From assembly GCA_965368085.1 (NCBI GenBank), contig CBDULP010000008.1, positions 1 through 64,000 of the forward strand: DNA of 64,000 nucleotides, read 5' to 3'. Both the position numbers and the translations under genes were made by a program. Origin of the DNA: Peptoclostridium sp965368085. GTDB lineage: Bacteria > Bacillota > Clostridia > Peptostreptococcales > Peptostreptococcaceae. This document shows positions 8,033 to 17,000 of this stretch, piece after piece. Numbering within the stretch: position 1 is the first letter of the stretch; each line of letters opens with the position of its first letter. Under the pieces are notes generated by a model. That model saw only the letters and a list, made by a program, of their open reading frames with translations, made no database searches and was not told the DNA's origin.

Positions 8033-9712
8033 ATGTTTTCTTTCAAATCAATAAGACAAAAAATACTGCTGGTACTCATACTTGCATTCATACCCTTTCT
8101 GGCGAATATGGGTATACTCTTTCACACACTTGACGGCATGAACAACGACGGCACCGTAATCAATATAAGCGGAAGCCAGAGGATGAGAACCATGCTGCTT
8201 GGGCTCTACAGTTCAAAATATGCGGATTCCATAGAAAAGTCCGATGCTTCAGGCGCCCAGAACGCAAAAAAGATACTTCAGGAAGAACTTCAAAAATACA
8301 AGAACATACATACCGCTCTCATGGAGGGCAACGGAGATTTTGGCATAGAGGAAAATCCTGATGAGCAGATATACCAGAAGCTTTCGGCCTTGAAGCCCTC
8401 GATAGACAAGTATTCATCAAGCATAGAGGCAATGCTCGACGGCAGGGACATAGAGCAAAATGCCGCTTTCGTATCTTCAAATGCAATGTCCATAAAAAAC
8501 GGAATACATGAAATCGTAGGACTATACCAGGAAAGTTACGACAGCAAAGTTGCAACTCTTAAAATGATTGAGTTCGCAATACTGCTTATCGGAGCCGCAG
8601 TACTGTTCGCAAGCTTTGCAATAGCTTCCAAAAGCATCGTAAACCCTATAAAGTCCGTAACCGAAAAACTAAAGGACATATCACAAGGAAGCGGGGACCT
8701 CACTGAAAAAATACAGGTGGGATCGAATGACGAGATCGGACAGCTTTCAGAGCACTTCAACCGCTTTGTAGACACTGTAAGGGATATAGTTTCCCAAATA
8801 GACAGCTCAGGGGAAAGCGTACTTATGGCATCTAATACTCTTTCCCAGATAACCGAGCAGGCCGCATATGCAAGTGAGAGCATGTCGTCAAACATCTCTG
8901 AAATAGCTCTTGGGACTGCTAGCCAGGCGGATGACATACAGTCGATAGCAAACATGTCATACGAGCTCGACAGAGAAATAGGTGAAATCACTCAGCTTTC
9001 GGCAAGCATGAAGAGTTCTTCCCAAAACACCCATGAGATAAACGCCAAAAGTCTTGAAATAGTGAATCAGCTTAGTGACAGGAACAACAAAAACCTGGAG
9101 TCTGTAAACCACGTAAAGGACGCAATGGACCAACTGACCCAAAAATCAAATGAGATAAACTCGCTTGTCGACTTTATAAATACGATTTCAGAGCAGACCA
9201 ACCTTTTGGCACTCAACGCCGCAATAGAAGCCGCAAGGGCCGGGGAGCACGGAAGAGGATTTTCAGTAGTGGCCGAAGAGGTAAGAAAGCTTGCCGAGGA
9301 ATCTGAAAGTTCTTCAAAAAAAATAGCCCAGATAGTGGCCCACATGCAGGTTGAGGTTGTGAAAGCTTCCGACTTCATAAGGGAAATGATATCGATAGCC
9401 AACGATCAGAATTCTTCCGTAGATGAGACCAAAAGCGCATTTTCCGATATAACCGAGTCCGTGAAGAGCATTACAGTTCAGATAGGGAAGATAAATGAAA
9501 ACATAACTGCAATGGCGTCAAACAAGAATGCCATAGTATCCTCTATAGAAAACATATCGGCAGTATCCGAGCAGACAGCAGCCGCTTCTCATGAAGTCGC
9601 ATCGTTCGGGGAGGAGCAGCAGGCCCATATCGAAGAGGCTAGTTCTTCTTCCGACCAACTGAGCGTGATGGCCCAAAACCTGAAAAGCATAGTGGACAAG
9701 TTTAAATATTAA
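8033..9712 (+). CDS. Methyl-accepting chemotaxis protein with PilJ/NarX-like sensor
   Basis: This 559-residue transmembrane chemoreceptor signals through CheA/CheW. TM1 spans about residues 9-30. Directly after it, INISGSQRMRT (residues 44-54) resembles the P-box of NarX/PilJ-type sensors, which in NarX binds nitrate. The periplasmic-side helical bundle runs to about 180, TM2 to about 203, then HAMP. The cytoplasmic hairpin has the near-invariant tip EQTNLLALNAAIEAARAGEH around residues 386-405. ATG at 8033 follows a textbook AAGGAGG; the upstream in-frame ATG at 7985 has no such site. There is no NWETF tail. The ligand is inferred only from the P-box-like motif. Confidence 0.9.
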   Translation: MFSFKSIRQKILLVLILAFIPFLANMGILFHTLDGMNNDGTVINISGSQRMRTMLLGLYSSKYADSIEKSDASGAQNAKKILQEELQKYKNIHTALMEGNGDFGIEENPDEQIYQKLSALKPSIDKYSSSIEAMLDGRDIEQNAAFVSSNAMSIKNGIHEIVGLYQESYDSKVATLKMIEFAILLIGAAVLFASFAIASKSIVNPIKSVTEKLKDISQGSGDLTEKIQVGSNDEIGQLSEHFNRFVDTVRDIVSQIDSSGESVLMASNTLSQITEQAAYASESMSSNISEIALGTASQADDIQSIANMSYELDREIGEITQLSASMKSSSQNTHEINAKSLEIVNQLSDRNNKNLESVNHVKDAMDQLTQKSNEINSLVDFINTISEQTNLLALNAAIEAARAGEHGRGFSVVAEEVRKLAEESESSSKKIAQIVAHMQVEVVKASDFIREMISIANDQNSSVDETKSAFSDITESVKSITVQIGKINENITAMASNKNAIVSSIENISAVSEQTAAASHEVASFGEEQQAHIEEASSSSDQLSVMAQNLKSIVDKFKY

Positions 9713-9740
9713 ACGCGATCGAAGCAGTAGTATCAAAAAA

Positions 9741-9790
9741 TAAACGGGCGGCCTTTCATTAAGTCCTATCTGGAAAGGCCGTCCGTTTAT
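9741..9790. terminator. Bidirectional terminator
   Basis: AAACGGGCGGCCTTTC and GGAAAGGCCGTCCGTTT form a long stem between two convergent genes, the chemoreceptor and the aminotransferase. Confidence 0.85.
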
Positions 9791-9802
9791 AATTCAATTT
9801 AG

Positions 9803-10936
9803 CTATATGCAGGATACAAATTTTTTATGCAGTTCTTCTCTTAATTCTATGCCATATTTTCTAAAAGTTCCATCCAATGCTTTTAGAGTTAAATAAAGCT
9901 TTTCTTCATAGCAGTTTTCTCCCATATGCCCTATCCTTATCACCTTGTCTTTCAAATATCCGAAAGCCCCCGCTATCATTATATTATATTCATCAAGCAT
10001 TGTGTCGTATATTTCCCTATATGATACAGCATCAGGTATTTTGATTGTGGTGACCGTATTAGAGAATCCGTCTAATGGATAAAGCTCCAGCCCTGCATCT
10101 ATAAGGCTTTTTCTGACTGCACCGGCTATTTTACTGTGCCTTTCTATGGAATCGCCTCCATCCAGCAGCCTCTGTGCGGCAGCCCCAAGCCCATAAATAT
10201 CACTTATAGGCTGAGTATAAGGGAACCATTTGTCACCGTACCAGTTTTTCCATACGGACAAATTGCAGTAGAATCCGGCGATAGGATTTTCTCTGTTAAG
10301 TATATGCTTCCAGGCATCTTCGCTTATGCTCAAAAATGTCAGCCCCGGAGGCGCTGATAAACATTTTTGAGACCCGCCAAGTGCAATGTCAATTTTCCAC
10401 TCGTCTACTTCTAAAGCTTCTCCCCCTATTGCTGACACCGAGTCAACAACTGTTATTATTCCATGGCTTTTCAGAAGTTTACAAATTTCTCCAACAGGGT
10501 TTGTAATCCCCGCAGGCGTTTCGCAATGAACTAGAGTTGCCACCTTAAAATCATTGTTTTCCTGCAGCAGCTTCTCTAGTCCTGCAACGTCAATCGCCCT
10601 GCGATAATCCGATTTGTAATATGCAACTTCCCCGCCATACATTTTCAAAAAGTCGCCGAAGCCATTTCCAAAAATTCCATTGTCAATACACAAAACCTTG
10701 TCTCCCGGCTCAACAAGCGACGCACAAGCAGCTTCCAGACCCAATATACCTTCTCCGCCGAGAATTAACACGTCGTTTTCAGTCTTGAGGACTTTCTTAA
10801 GTTTTTCGCATGTTTCCCTATAAAACTCATAAAATTTCAGATCCAAATCTGGATTCGTAATTTCTTTTGCCATTGCCTGTCTGACTTCTTCATGAACATA
10901 AGTAGGTCCCGGCGTCATAATCAAAGTACTTTTCAT
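9803..10936 (-). CDS. Class V aminotransferase, pyridoxamine-pyruvate aminotransferase-like
   Basis: This 377-residue fold-type I aminotransferase belongs to the alanine-glyoxylate aminotransferase family. The Schiff-base Lys is K191 in GGSQKCLSAPPG, preceded by VVDSVSAIGG, and a C-terminal Arg sits in IRIGHMG. The loop that normally binds cofactor phosphate (GTxxxxxEA in PucG-type enzymes) reads GGEGILGLEAA here, with Glu62. As I recall, Mesorhizobium loti pyridoxamine-pyruvate aminotransferase has GEPVLGLEAA with Glu68 and Lys197, and uses pyridoxal as a substrate without bound PLP. The likeness suggests a B6-vitamer enzyme over an ordinary serine or alanine-glyoxylate enzyme. The start at 10936 has AAAGGAG; a longer frame begins at 10960. 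It lies 23 bases after an ECF S component gene. Confidence 0.8.
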   Translation of the reverse strand: MKSTLIMTPGPTYVHEEVRQAMAKEITNPDLDLKFYEFYRETCEKLKKVLKTENDVLILGGEGILGLEAACASLVEPGDKVLCIDNGIFGNGFGDFLKMYGGEVAYYKSDYRRAIDVAGLEKLLQENNDFKVATLVHCETPAGITNPVGEICKLLKSHGIITVVDSVSAIGGEALEVDEWKIDIALGGSQKCLSAPPGLTFLSISEDAWKHILNRENPIAGFYCNLSVWKNWYGDKWFPYTQPISDIYGLGAAAQRLLDGGDSIERHSKIAGAVRKSLIDAGLELYPLDGFSNTVTTIKIPDAVSYREIYDTMLDEYNIMIAGAFGYLKDKVIRIGHMGENCYEEKLYLTLKALDGTFRKYGIELREELHKKFVSCI

Positions 10937-10959
10937 ATCCGAACAGCTCCTTTTTAACA

Positions 10960-11499
10960 CTAAAGTGCTTTTGTCTTTTTAAGCGCTGCCACCATAGGCA
11001 ATCCCAAAACCGCACCCATGACAATTTGGATGATGTTGCCTGGAATAGACGTAGCAGGTGCAATCCAGTTTCCATAGAGAATTACTTCCGTAAAATAATA
11101 TCCGACAATCATCCATATACCGCCTGCAACAATTGCAATTAAGTTTTGAACAACACTGTTTCCATTCTTAGACCCAGACCAGGCAATGCTTCCTATCAGG
11201 TACCCCATTACTCCTCTGACTATAAATGTAAACGGAGCCCATGCCATCCAGCCGGATACAACGTCAAACAGTCCCATTCCAAAAGCTCCTGATATGGCTC
11301 CTTTCTTTTTTCCAAATACAATTGCAGCCATGAACAACATTGTATTCCCCAAATGTATTAACCCTCCATTAACTGAAATAGGCAAACGGATGTTAATAAA
11401 TTTTGTTGCGATAAACACCAATGCAATTAAAAGTGCTGACAAAACCATCTCTCTTGTTTTACCTCTGTTGCCTGAACTCTCTACCATTGTTTGATCCAT
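10960..11499 (-). CDS. ECF transporter S component (PF07155-like)
   Basis: This 179-residue membrane protein is the substrate-binding S component of an energy-coupling-factor vitamin transporter. It has about five to six hydrophobic helices, an N-terminal cytosolic tail with the alanine-rich interaction helix (LSALLIALVFIATK), and the family signature GGLIHLGNTMLF followed by GKKKGAISGAFGMGLFD. It needs a shared EcfA/EcfT module, which is not in the window. The start follows GGGGAGGG. The downstream aminotransferase is almost certainly cotranscribed, which points to a B6 vitamer as substrate; HMP or another vitamin is the alternative. Confidence 0.85.
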   Translation of the reverse strand: MDQTMVESSGNRGKTREMVLSALLIALVFIATKFINIRLPISVNGGLIHLGNTMLFMAAIVFGKKKGAISGAFGMGLFDVVSGWMAWAPFTFIVRGVMGYLIGSIAWSGSKNGNSVVQNLIAIVAGGIWMIVGYYFTEVILYGNWIAPATSIPGNIIQIVMGAVLGLPMVAALKKTKAL

Positions 11500-11846
11500 G
11501 TCAAACCCTCCCCTTTAAAAATCGTTTTATGTTTATAGTTTAAGCCATTGGTTGTACATAAACTCTCCTGATTACTGCCGCATCAGTCGGCGCCCTTGTT
11601 AGAATAAGTCCTTTGAAATGTATAAAATGTATAATACTATACTAATGCATACTCTCACAACCACTTTTGTATCCATACAAATGCTCAAAATCAACTCTTA
11701 CCATTATTCAAGCATGTGCAAAACCCTACAATTTTTTATATTTTTCTCAATTGTACCGCTCTTTATTGCAATACATCACTGGATTCAATAAGCTATATAA
11801 ATCCGGATTAATATACAGCCCACTAGTAAGGCCTTCAAAAACACAA
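11500..11846. other. Intergenic leader of the S component operon
   Basis: No gene is supported. On the minus strand about 60-120 bases before the S component start, several short stems are possible (for example CTGAT/ATCAG and GCCG/CGGC nearby, GTTTAT/ATAAAC later). I could not match this to a known riboswitch class, but a structured leader is possible. Confidence 0.35.
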
Positions 11847-11877
11847 AGAGGAGAAGGCATAATTTACCTTCTCCTCT
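11847..11877 (-). terminator. Terminator of the DUF445 gene
   Basis: AGAGGAGAAGG and CCTTCTCCTCT form an 11-bp perfect stem just past the stop codon of the DUF445 gene. Confidence 0.8.
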
Positions 11878-11881
11878 ATTA

Positions 11882-14800
11882 TCATTTGATCTTTTCTGCC
11901 CATCTCTTGCCGAAAAATGCGGCTGCCGCGGCCCCTGTCACAGCCGCATGGGTGCCGAACACGCCTCCGAACAGACCGTATAGCCTTAGCCTCGTAAAGT
12001 AATTCCCCGCAAAAGAATTGAACAGCTTGTGTATCTCCTCTGGCTCCATTTTGTTTATCTCATCCCTCGTTATGCCCTTGAAGTCTATGTCTCTGAGTAT
12101 GGAAGGAAGTGTATTTCCTAGCGCATCCATCACGCATGATACCGAAAATTTTGTGACATATTCCTTTGTCTCTCCGTCCACAAATGAAAACCTTTCGTTT
12201 TTAATCCTTGACAGTGCGTCCCTGTAAAACGGCCCCATGCAGACTGAAAATCTTTCATCAAGTGCAGCCCCAAGGACAGTGCCTTCTATCGAATCTGCAA
12301 AATCCTGCCTGCTTACATACCTTTCAAGGCCGTCCCTGCACACCTTTTCATGTAGGCCTTCGATAATCCCGTCTGCAAGCCCTTTTGCAGGCTCCATGCC
12401 CGATATCACCTCGGACAGCTTTTGAGCCAGCTCGCATATCGCCTCTTTTAATGCCTCTTCATCATATCCTAAAGCATCACTTATGCTCTGGCTCCACAGC
12501 TCATTTTGAAGTATATCTCCCGCGATTCCTGACACGGAATTTGCAACATCCCCTGCATTCTTGTCCATAAGCGCTGCCGCAAAACCCGATACAGACTCTA
12601 TGTCGTCTTCAAACCTTGCAATAACATCTTCAAGCATTGAAATCCCCATTATCTGCAAATACTTTTCAAGGGGCACTCCTGCCACGGTGTCCAAAATGGA
12701 GCTTGCCGCATCGCCCATTCCCCTGCTTATGGCGTTTATGTTTTGAGGCTTCGACATGAAATCGTCCACTGCGGATGATATCTCCATTTTGTCAGGAGAT
12801 ATTTTAAACTCCGAAAGCCTTGCACTATATACCCTGTTTTCTATTATGTCCTTTGCCAGAGCTCTCAGCTCGTCCTTCTTCGCGTCCAGGAATTTGGGAA
12901 TCTTCTCTTCTATTATCCTGTGGACTATCCCCTCTATTATGTCGTCTCCGCCGAACATCATGTACATTCCCTTTTGGACCATTCCCAGCTCGCCCTTTAC
13001 GGACTCCTTAGCCTGCTCCTTTATCGTGTCCCCGAAAGATGAAATCCCATGTTTGAAAAAGCCTATTAGCTTTTCAAGCACATCGTCGGCGTTGTAGCTT
13101 ACAAAGCTCTTCAATGCGCCCGAAAACAGCTCGTCAAGCCTCTTGTCAGCCGAAAGCTCACTTTCAAACAGTCCCTCCAGGCCGTGCGCCATTTTCCTTC
13201 TCGCATTTTTTGAAGCTATGATTCCATCCATAAAGCTTTTCAATCTGTATTTGACATCTTCCATCATTTCTTCCCCTGCAATATCACCCACAGGCCTTTT
13301 TATAATGTTTGTATATTTTTCAGAATAAGATTCCAGCTGTGATTTCACATTTTGAATGTCGCCTAAAAATGCCGACGCCCTCTTTATAAGGCCCTCCACT
13401 TCAGACTTTCCAGCATCCACTGCAGCAGCTTTCATCCCTTTTGAAATCATATCGTCAAGCTTCATGCCGCTTCTTGAAAACCTTGAAAATCCGTCGTTCA
13501 AAATCGGCTCCACATTGTCCATTCTGTCTTTTGAAATGGATTTGAGCCTTGCCAGCATTTTTTCCACTTTGCCCGACTTCATGTCCATTTCAAATAACGC
13601 TCCCGAAAGCTCAGTCGATATTTCAGCCCTTTTTTTCATCAACACGCTTTGTACAAGCTCTGCAAGCATGCCTTCAAGCTCGTCTTCATGCCTTCCTATG
13701 GTAGCGGCTACAGCCTTGTAGTCGTCTCTTGAAATCTTTTCCGCAAGTGCGCTTCCCATGGCGTCCTTTTGCGATTCGAAAGACTGGCCTATGCTCTTTC
13801 TGTCCATGAGCTCCTCTTCGACAAACTTTGACATGCTCTGTGCGAATTTGGGCTTGTTTTTCACTATATAACCCTGCGAGAACATGCTCGCTATTGGTAT
13901 TTTCGAAAGAATCTCTATCTTCTTGTAGGGCCTGAATATCATCCATATGGCTATTACATTTGTTATCCATCCCACAAGCGCGTAAACTGGTATGTTCACA
14001 TATATATTTGTCCCTTCGACCGAAGCTAGCGCAAGACCTGCAAAAAAACCAAGCACCGCCCCAAAACCCGTTATGGGTTTTAGCTCCTTGCCCATGAACG
14101 CCTGCACCATCTCGCAAAGCTCGTCGTCGTCAAGCCTCCCTATGTTTTTTGCGACAAGCGATTTTATATTGCCCTCTACGAAATTCCCAAGGTTTCCCTT
14201 GACCATTCCCTGCACAAAACCCGAAACTGACGCTTCTATGTCTTTCACATCATTCAGCCTGTCGGCCATTTCATACAGGGTCTTGTTCCCTAGCCTGTCT
14301 GCGCCGCCCATGTATGCCCTTTGAATCATCTTTTCCGCTTTGTTTGCCAATAACCCTATACCACTGTCTCCAACAACATCCATAAGGGTCTTGCCCTTTA
14401 ACCACTCCTGCGCCGCTTTCGACGCCCTGCCTACAAGCTCGTCCCTGCTGGTTGAAATATAGCCGCATATTCCTTTGTTCATGTAATCTGCGATTTTCGG
14501 CACGTCTTCACTTTTTATTCTGATTGACAGCTTTTCTTCCCATATACAGTCAACCACATCCCGCATTTTTTTAGAGAGCATTTCTCCAAAACCTTTTGAG
14601 AATACGAACTTTTCAAGAAGCCTGTCCGCAAGCATCCCCTTTATTTTGCCTTCGAACATCTGAACAAAGTCCACATTCACAATGCTTCCTATTTTGGTCT
14701 TTGCAATCCTGTTGAAATATTTCTTTGGAAGCTTGCCTATGTACCTGTCTGAATTCTTCACTATGAATGAAGCCAGCAGGCTGCTTGTAAGCAGGCCCTT

Positions 14801-16075
14801 TTCCTCAAGCATCATGACTATGTCCCTTATGGACTTTTTGTTTATAAATCCTATTATCTCCTCGGATATCTCCCTGCTTATGGTGTCCATGTCGGCCTTT
14901 TCTTCAAGATATAATACTATCTTGGAAACTATCTCGTATTTCTTTGCGATGTCCTTTAAAAGCGAATCCTTCACAAGCCCAAGTATCATGCCCTTCATAC
15001 CCTCTGCCTCGTCAACAGCCTCGTCAACAGCCTCTTGTATTACAGACTCTATTTCAGATTCGTTCTCCTCTATCCACCCTATTATCACGGATACTGCATG
15101 AGGAAGGTTTTTTCTTAGATAGCCTTCGACGCTGGGTTTGAAGTCATTGGATATTATGTCCAGAAGTGATTTGTCGACTCCCTTTGCTCCTTCAATAAGC
15201 TTCGACGAGAATTCTTCGGCAAGCCTTCTGCCTTGGCTCGAATTTATAAATCCCCTTATATTTTGTATTAGCTCTTCAAACAGTCTGTCTTCGCCGCCAC
15301 TGCCTATTATATCGATTATCCGCTTTTCACAGACCTTGCCTTGGATATGCCTTATCATATCCTCCATACCTGCAGAGTCCATCATATCAAATGCGGTCTT
15401 TTTAAGCTCCTTTGAGTATTTATCCTTCAGCGTCTGCGGCAGATCGCATATGCTTTGCTCTATTCCGGCTAACATTACGTCCTTTATTTTGCCTCCTGCC
15501 ATTTCCGCTGGAGAAAGGCTCGCTATATGATCATACGCCCCTTTGAGCGCCTCTTCAATCAAGTCCTCTTCCGAGAGTATTTCCAAAAGGCTTTCAATAA
15601 GACCCCTGAAAAGCATGTCGAGCTGTTTTTCGCCTGCTATGGCGTCAATGTCAACAAGTGAAAGGATTCCCCCGAGTGAGGATTCCAAATGCTCGCTTGA
15701 AAGAGCATTTATAAACCCGAGCCCTCCATTTTTGCTCTCTTCATATCCTGGGATTTCTCCAACTTTTCCGTTTTGACCCTTTTCATATATCGACTTCTTG
15801 AGAAGGACATTTGAAAACGAATCTATATTTTTTTTGAAATCATCTTTTTCGATCTCCTTTATAAGCGTCTTGTGGTTTATTATGTCGCGCTCAACAAGGC
15901 TGCTGACGTTTTCTACAAACTCCGCCCTTGTCTTTTTTATGACCCCGCCTATTTTAAGGGGCGTGTATTCCCTAAACAGCATGTTTATTGCATATGTGTT
16001 TGTTATATATCCCGTGAACGCTCCCGAAAGAGCCTGTAGTATGTAGTTTACCGCTGTAATATCTCCCTGATTCAT
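11882..16075 (-). CDS. Giant DUF445-family membrane protein (tandem)
   Basis: This protein is about 1397 residues, roughly three times the usual DUF445 (YheB-like) length of about 400. An N-terminal membrane segment (SGAFTGYITNTYAINMLF, residues ~13-32) is followed by the family element KIGGVIKKTRAEFVENV. A second copy starts near residue 665: two hydrophobic stretches, then VGWITNVIAIWMIF and SQGYIVKNKPKFAQSMSKFV. Between and after them are very long amphipathic helical regions, and the C-terminus has another glycine/alanine-rich membrane segment (YGLFGGVFGTHAAVTG). It may be anchored at several points with long helical domains on one face of the membrane. Function is unknown for the family. 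GGGGAG abuts an ATG at 16081 and is six bases from the ATG at 16075, so I prefer the latter. It is monocistronic. Confidence 0.82.
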   Translation of the reverse strand: MNQGDITAVNYILQALSGAFTGYITNTYAINMLFREYTPLKIGGVIKKTRAEFVENVSSLVERDIINHKTLIKEIEKDDFKKNIDSFSNVLLKKSIYEKGQNGKVGEIPGYEESKNGGLGFINALSSEHLESSLGGILSLVDIDAIAGEKQLDMLFRGLIESLLEILSEEDLIEEALKGAYDHIASLSPAEMAGGKIKDVMLAGIEQSICDLPQTLKDKYSKELKKTAFDMMDSAGMEDMIRHIQGKVCEKRIIDIIGSGGEDRLFEELIQNIRGFINSSQGRRLAEEFSSKLIEGAKGVDKSLLDIISNDFKPSVEGYLRKNLPHAVSVIIGWIEENESEIESVIQEAVDEAVDEAEGMKGMILGLVKDSLLKDIAKKYEIVSKIVLYLEEKADMDTISREISEEIIGFINKKSIRDIVMMLEEKGLLTSSLLASFIVKNSDRYIGKLPKKYFNRIAKTKIGSIVNVDFVQMFEGKIKGMLADRLLEKFVFSKGFGEMLSKKMRDVVDCIWEEKLSIRIKSEDVPKIADYMNKGICGYISTSRDELVGRASKAAQEWLKGKTLMDVVGDSGIGLLANKAEKMIQRAYMGGADRLGNKTLYEMADRLNDVKDIEASVSGFVQGMVKGNLGNFVEGNIKSLVAKNIGRLDDDELCEMVQAFMGKELKPITGFGAVLGFFAGLALASVEGTNIYVNIPVYALVGWITNVIAIWMIFRPYKKIEILSKIPIASMFSQGYIVKNKPKFAQSMSKFVEEELMDRKSIGQSFESQKDAMGSALAEKISRDDYKAVAATIGRHEDELEGMLAELVQSVLMKKRAEISTELSGALFEMDMKSGKVEKMLARLKSISKDRMDNVEPILNDGFSRFSRSGMKLDDMISKGMKAAAVDAGKSEVEGLIKRASAFLGDIQNVKSQLESYSEKYTNIIKRPVGDIAGEEMMEDVKYRLKSFMDGIIASKNARRKMAHGLEGLFESELSADKRLDELFSGALKSFVSYNADDVLEKLIGFFKHGISSFGDTIKEQAKESVKGELGMVQKGMYMMFGGDDIIEGIVHRIIEEKIPKFLDAKKDELRALAKDIIENRVYSARLSEFKISPDKMEISSAVDDFMSKPQNINAISRGMGDAASSILDTVAGVPLEKYLQIMGISMLEDVIARFEDDIESVSGFAAALMDKNAGDVANSVSGIAGDILQNELWSQSISDALGYDEEALKEAICELAQKLSEVISGMEPAKGLADGIIEGLHEKVCRDGLERYVSRQDFADSIEGTVLGAALDERFSVCMGPFYRDALSRIKNERFSFVDGETKEYVTKFSVSCVMDALGNTLPSILRDIDFKGITRDEINKMEPEEIHKLFNSFAGNYFTRLRLYGLFGGVFGTHAAVTGAAAAAFFGKRWAEKIK

Positions 16076-16394
16076 GTCCATCTCCCCGGTTTCATAGATT
16101 ATGTGAGGTAGCGCCTGTCAAGGCAGCTTTTGTCCGTTAAAAACTGCATGGCGCACTGCCCTATATAAATCCCATACCTTTTATTTTACCACATAGCGGC
16201 ATATGAAATAATATTCTATTTGAAAAATCATAACACGCCATTGTATGTTTGGCTTGGCATAGTGGCAGAGTTTTTAAGCTTTCCTGCAAGCATATTTTTT
16301 AAAGTTCTGGGTATAATCTCCTTTAAGAAATCTTTTAATTGCGCACCGTGCATATTCATAATCAACAAAATAAATCGCTTTTGGAGGTGGTCAC
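16076..16394. other. Divergent intergenic region
   Basis: About 320 bases lie between the DUF445 gene and the small stalk-domain protein. It is AT-rich with no supported gene. Confidence 0.5.
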
Positions 16395-16817
16395 ATGAAA
16401 AAAACATGTAAGGGTTTTGTAATGGGATTTTTATCGGCGTCAATAATATTAGCTTCCTTTTCATTCGCCCAGGCACGCTGGCAGAGCATATATGTCGCAT
16501 TTAACGCCGCAGAGGTGCAGGTGAACGGCAAGAAGCTCGATTCCGACATAATAACTTATGAAGGAACCACATATGCACCTGTGAAGGAATTGTCACAAGC
16601 TCTTGGCAAAGAAGTTGTGTGGGACGAGCAGACCCGAACCGTAACAGTCAGTAACAGCCCGATTTCGATGGACTCACTGTTCGGCGACATTTCAGCTTTT
16701 GTTCAGACCATGCTAGGAGTCATTGTCGGCGGAATGATAACATATATTGTTATAGTCAAAAGAGCGATAAAGCATCTGAAATCGGAACGCAAAGCCATGC
16801 CAAATTCAAACTCATAG
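16395..16817 (+). CDS. Stalk-domain protein with C-terminal membrane anchor
   Basis: This 140-residue exported protein has a signal peptide (residues 1-28, ending in FSFAQA). A single copper-amine-oxidase N-terminal-like stalk domain follows (VQVNGKKLDSD, then YEGTTYAPVKELSQALG and VVWDEQTRTVTV), about residues 38-93. A C-terminal hydrophobic segment (TMLGVIVGGMITYIVIV, ~107-125) with a basic tail comes last. The stalk domain is a small beta fold common in surface and sporulation-related proteins of Clostridia. It usually spaces or binds and does not catalyse. GGAGGTGG precedes the ATG. No partner gene is evident; a larger stalk protein lies at 43248. Confidence 0.82.
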   Translation: MKKTCKGFVMGFLSASIILASFSFAQARWQSIYVAFNAAEVQVNGKKLDSDIITYEGTTYAPVKELSQALGKEVVWDEQTRTVTVSNSPISMDSLFGDISAFVQTMLGVIVGGMITYIVIVKRAIKHLKSERKAMPNSNS

Positions 16818-17000
16818 AATATGGGAGCTTCAAGAATTCCATTACATCCATATAATCGGGATACCATTAGTCTTTGTCTGATAGCATGTGGATGTTGTGA
16901 ATAAGTCCGATTTTGGGACTTTCACGCACCGCATGCCTGCTGACCTGAAATTTACCGGATTTCATATAATTGAAAATATATATTGAAGGGGGGAGAATTC

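Noticed and set aside
11560..11640. GGCGCCGA and GGAGAG on the minus strand before the S component gene, reminiscent of glycine or THF riboswitches
   Set aside because: The order and spacing of conserved elements do not match either class; kept only as a possible structured leader.
16740..16817. GGAACGCAAAGCC near the end of the small stalk gene resembles part of a c-di-GMP-I riboswitch core
   Set aside because: It lies inside coding sequence, and the GGCAAACC and GGCCTA partners and paired stems are missing.
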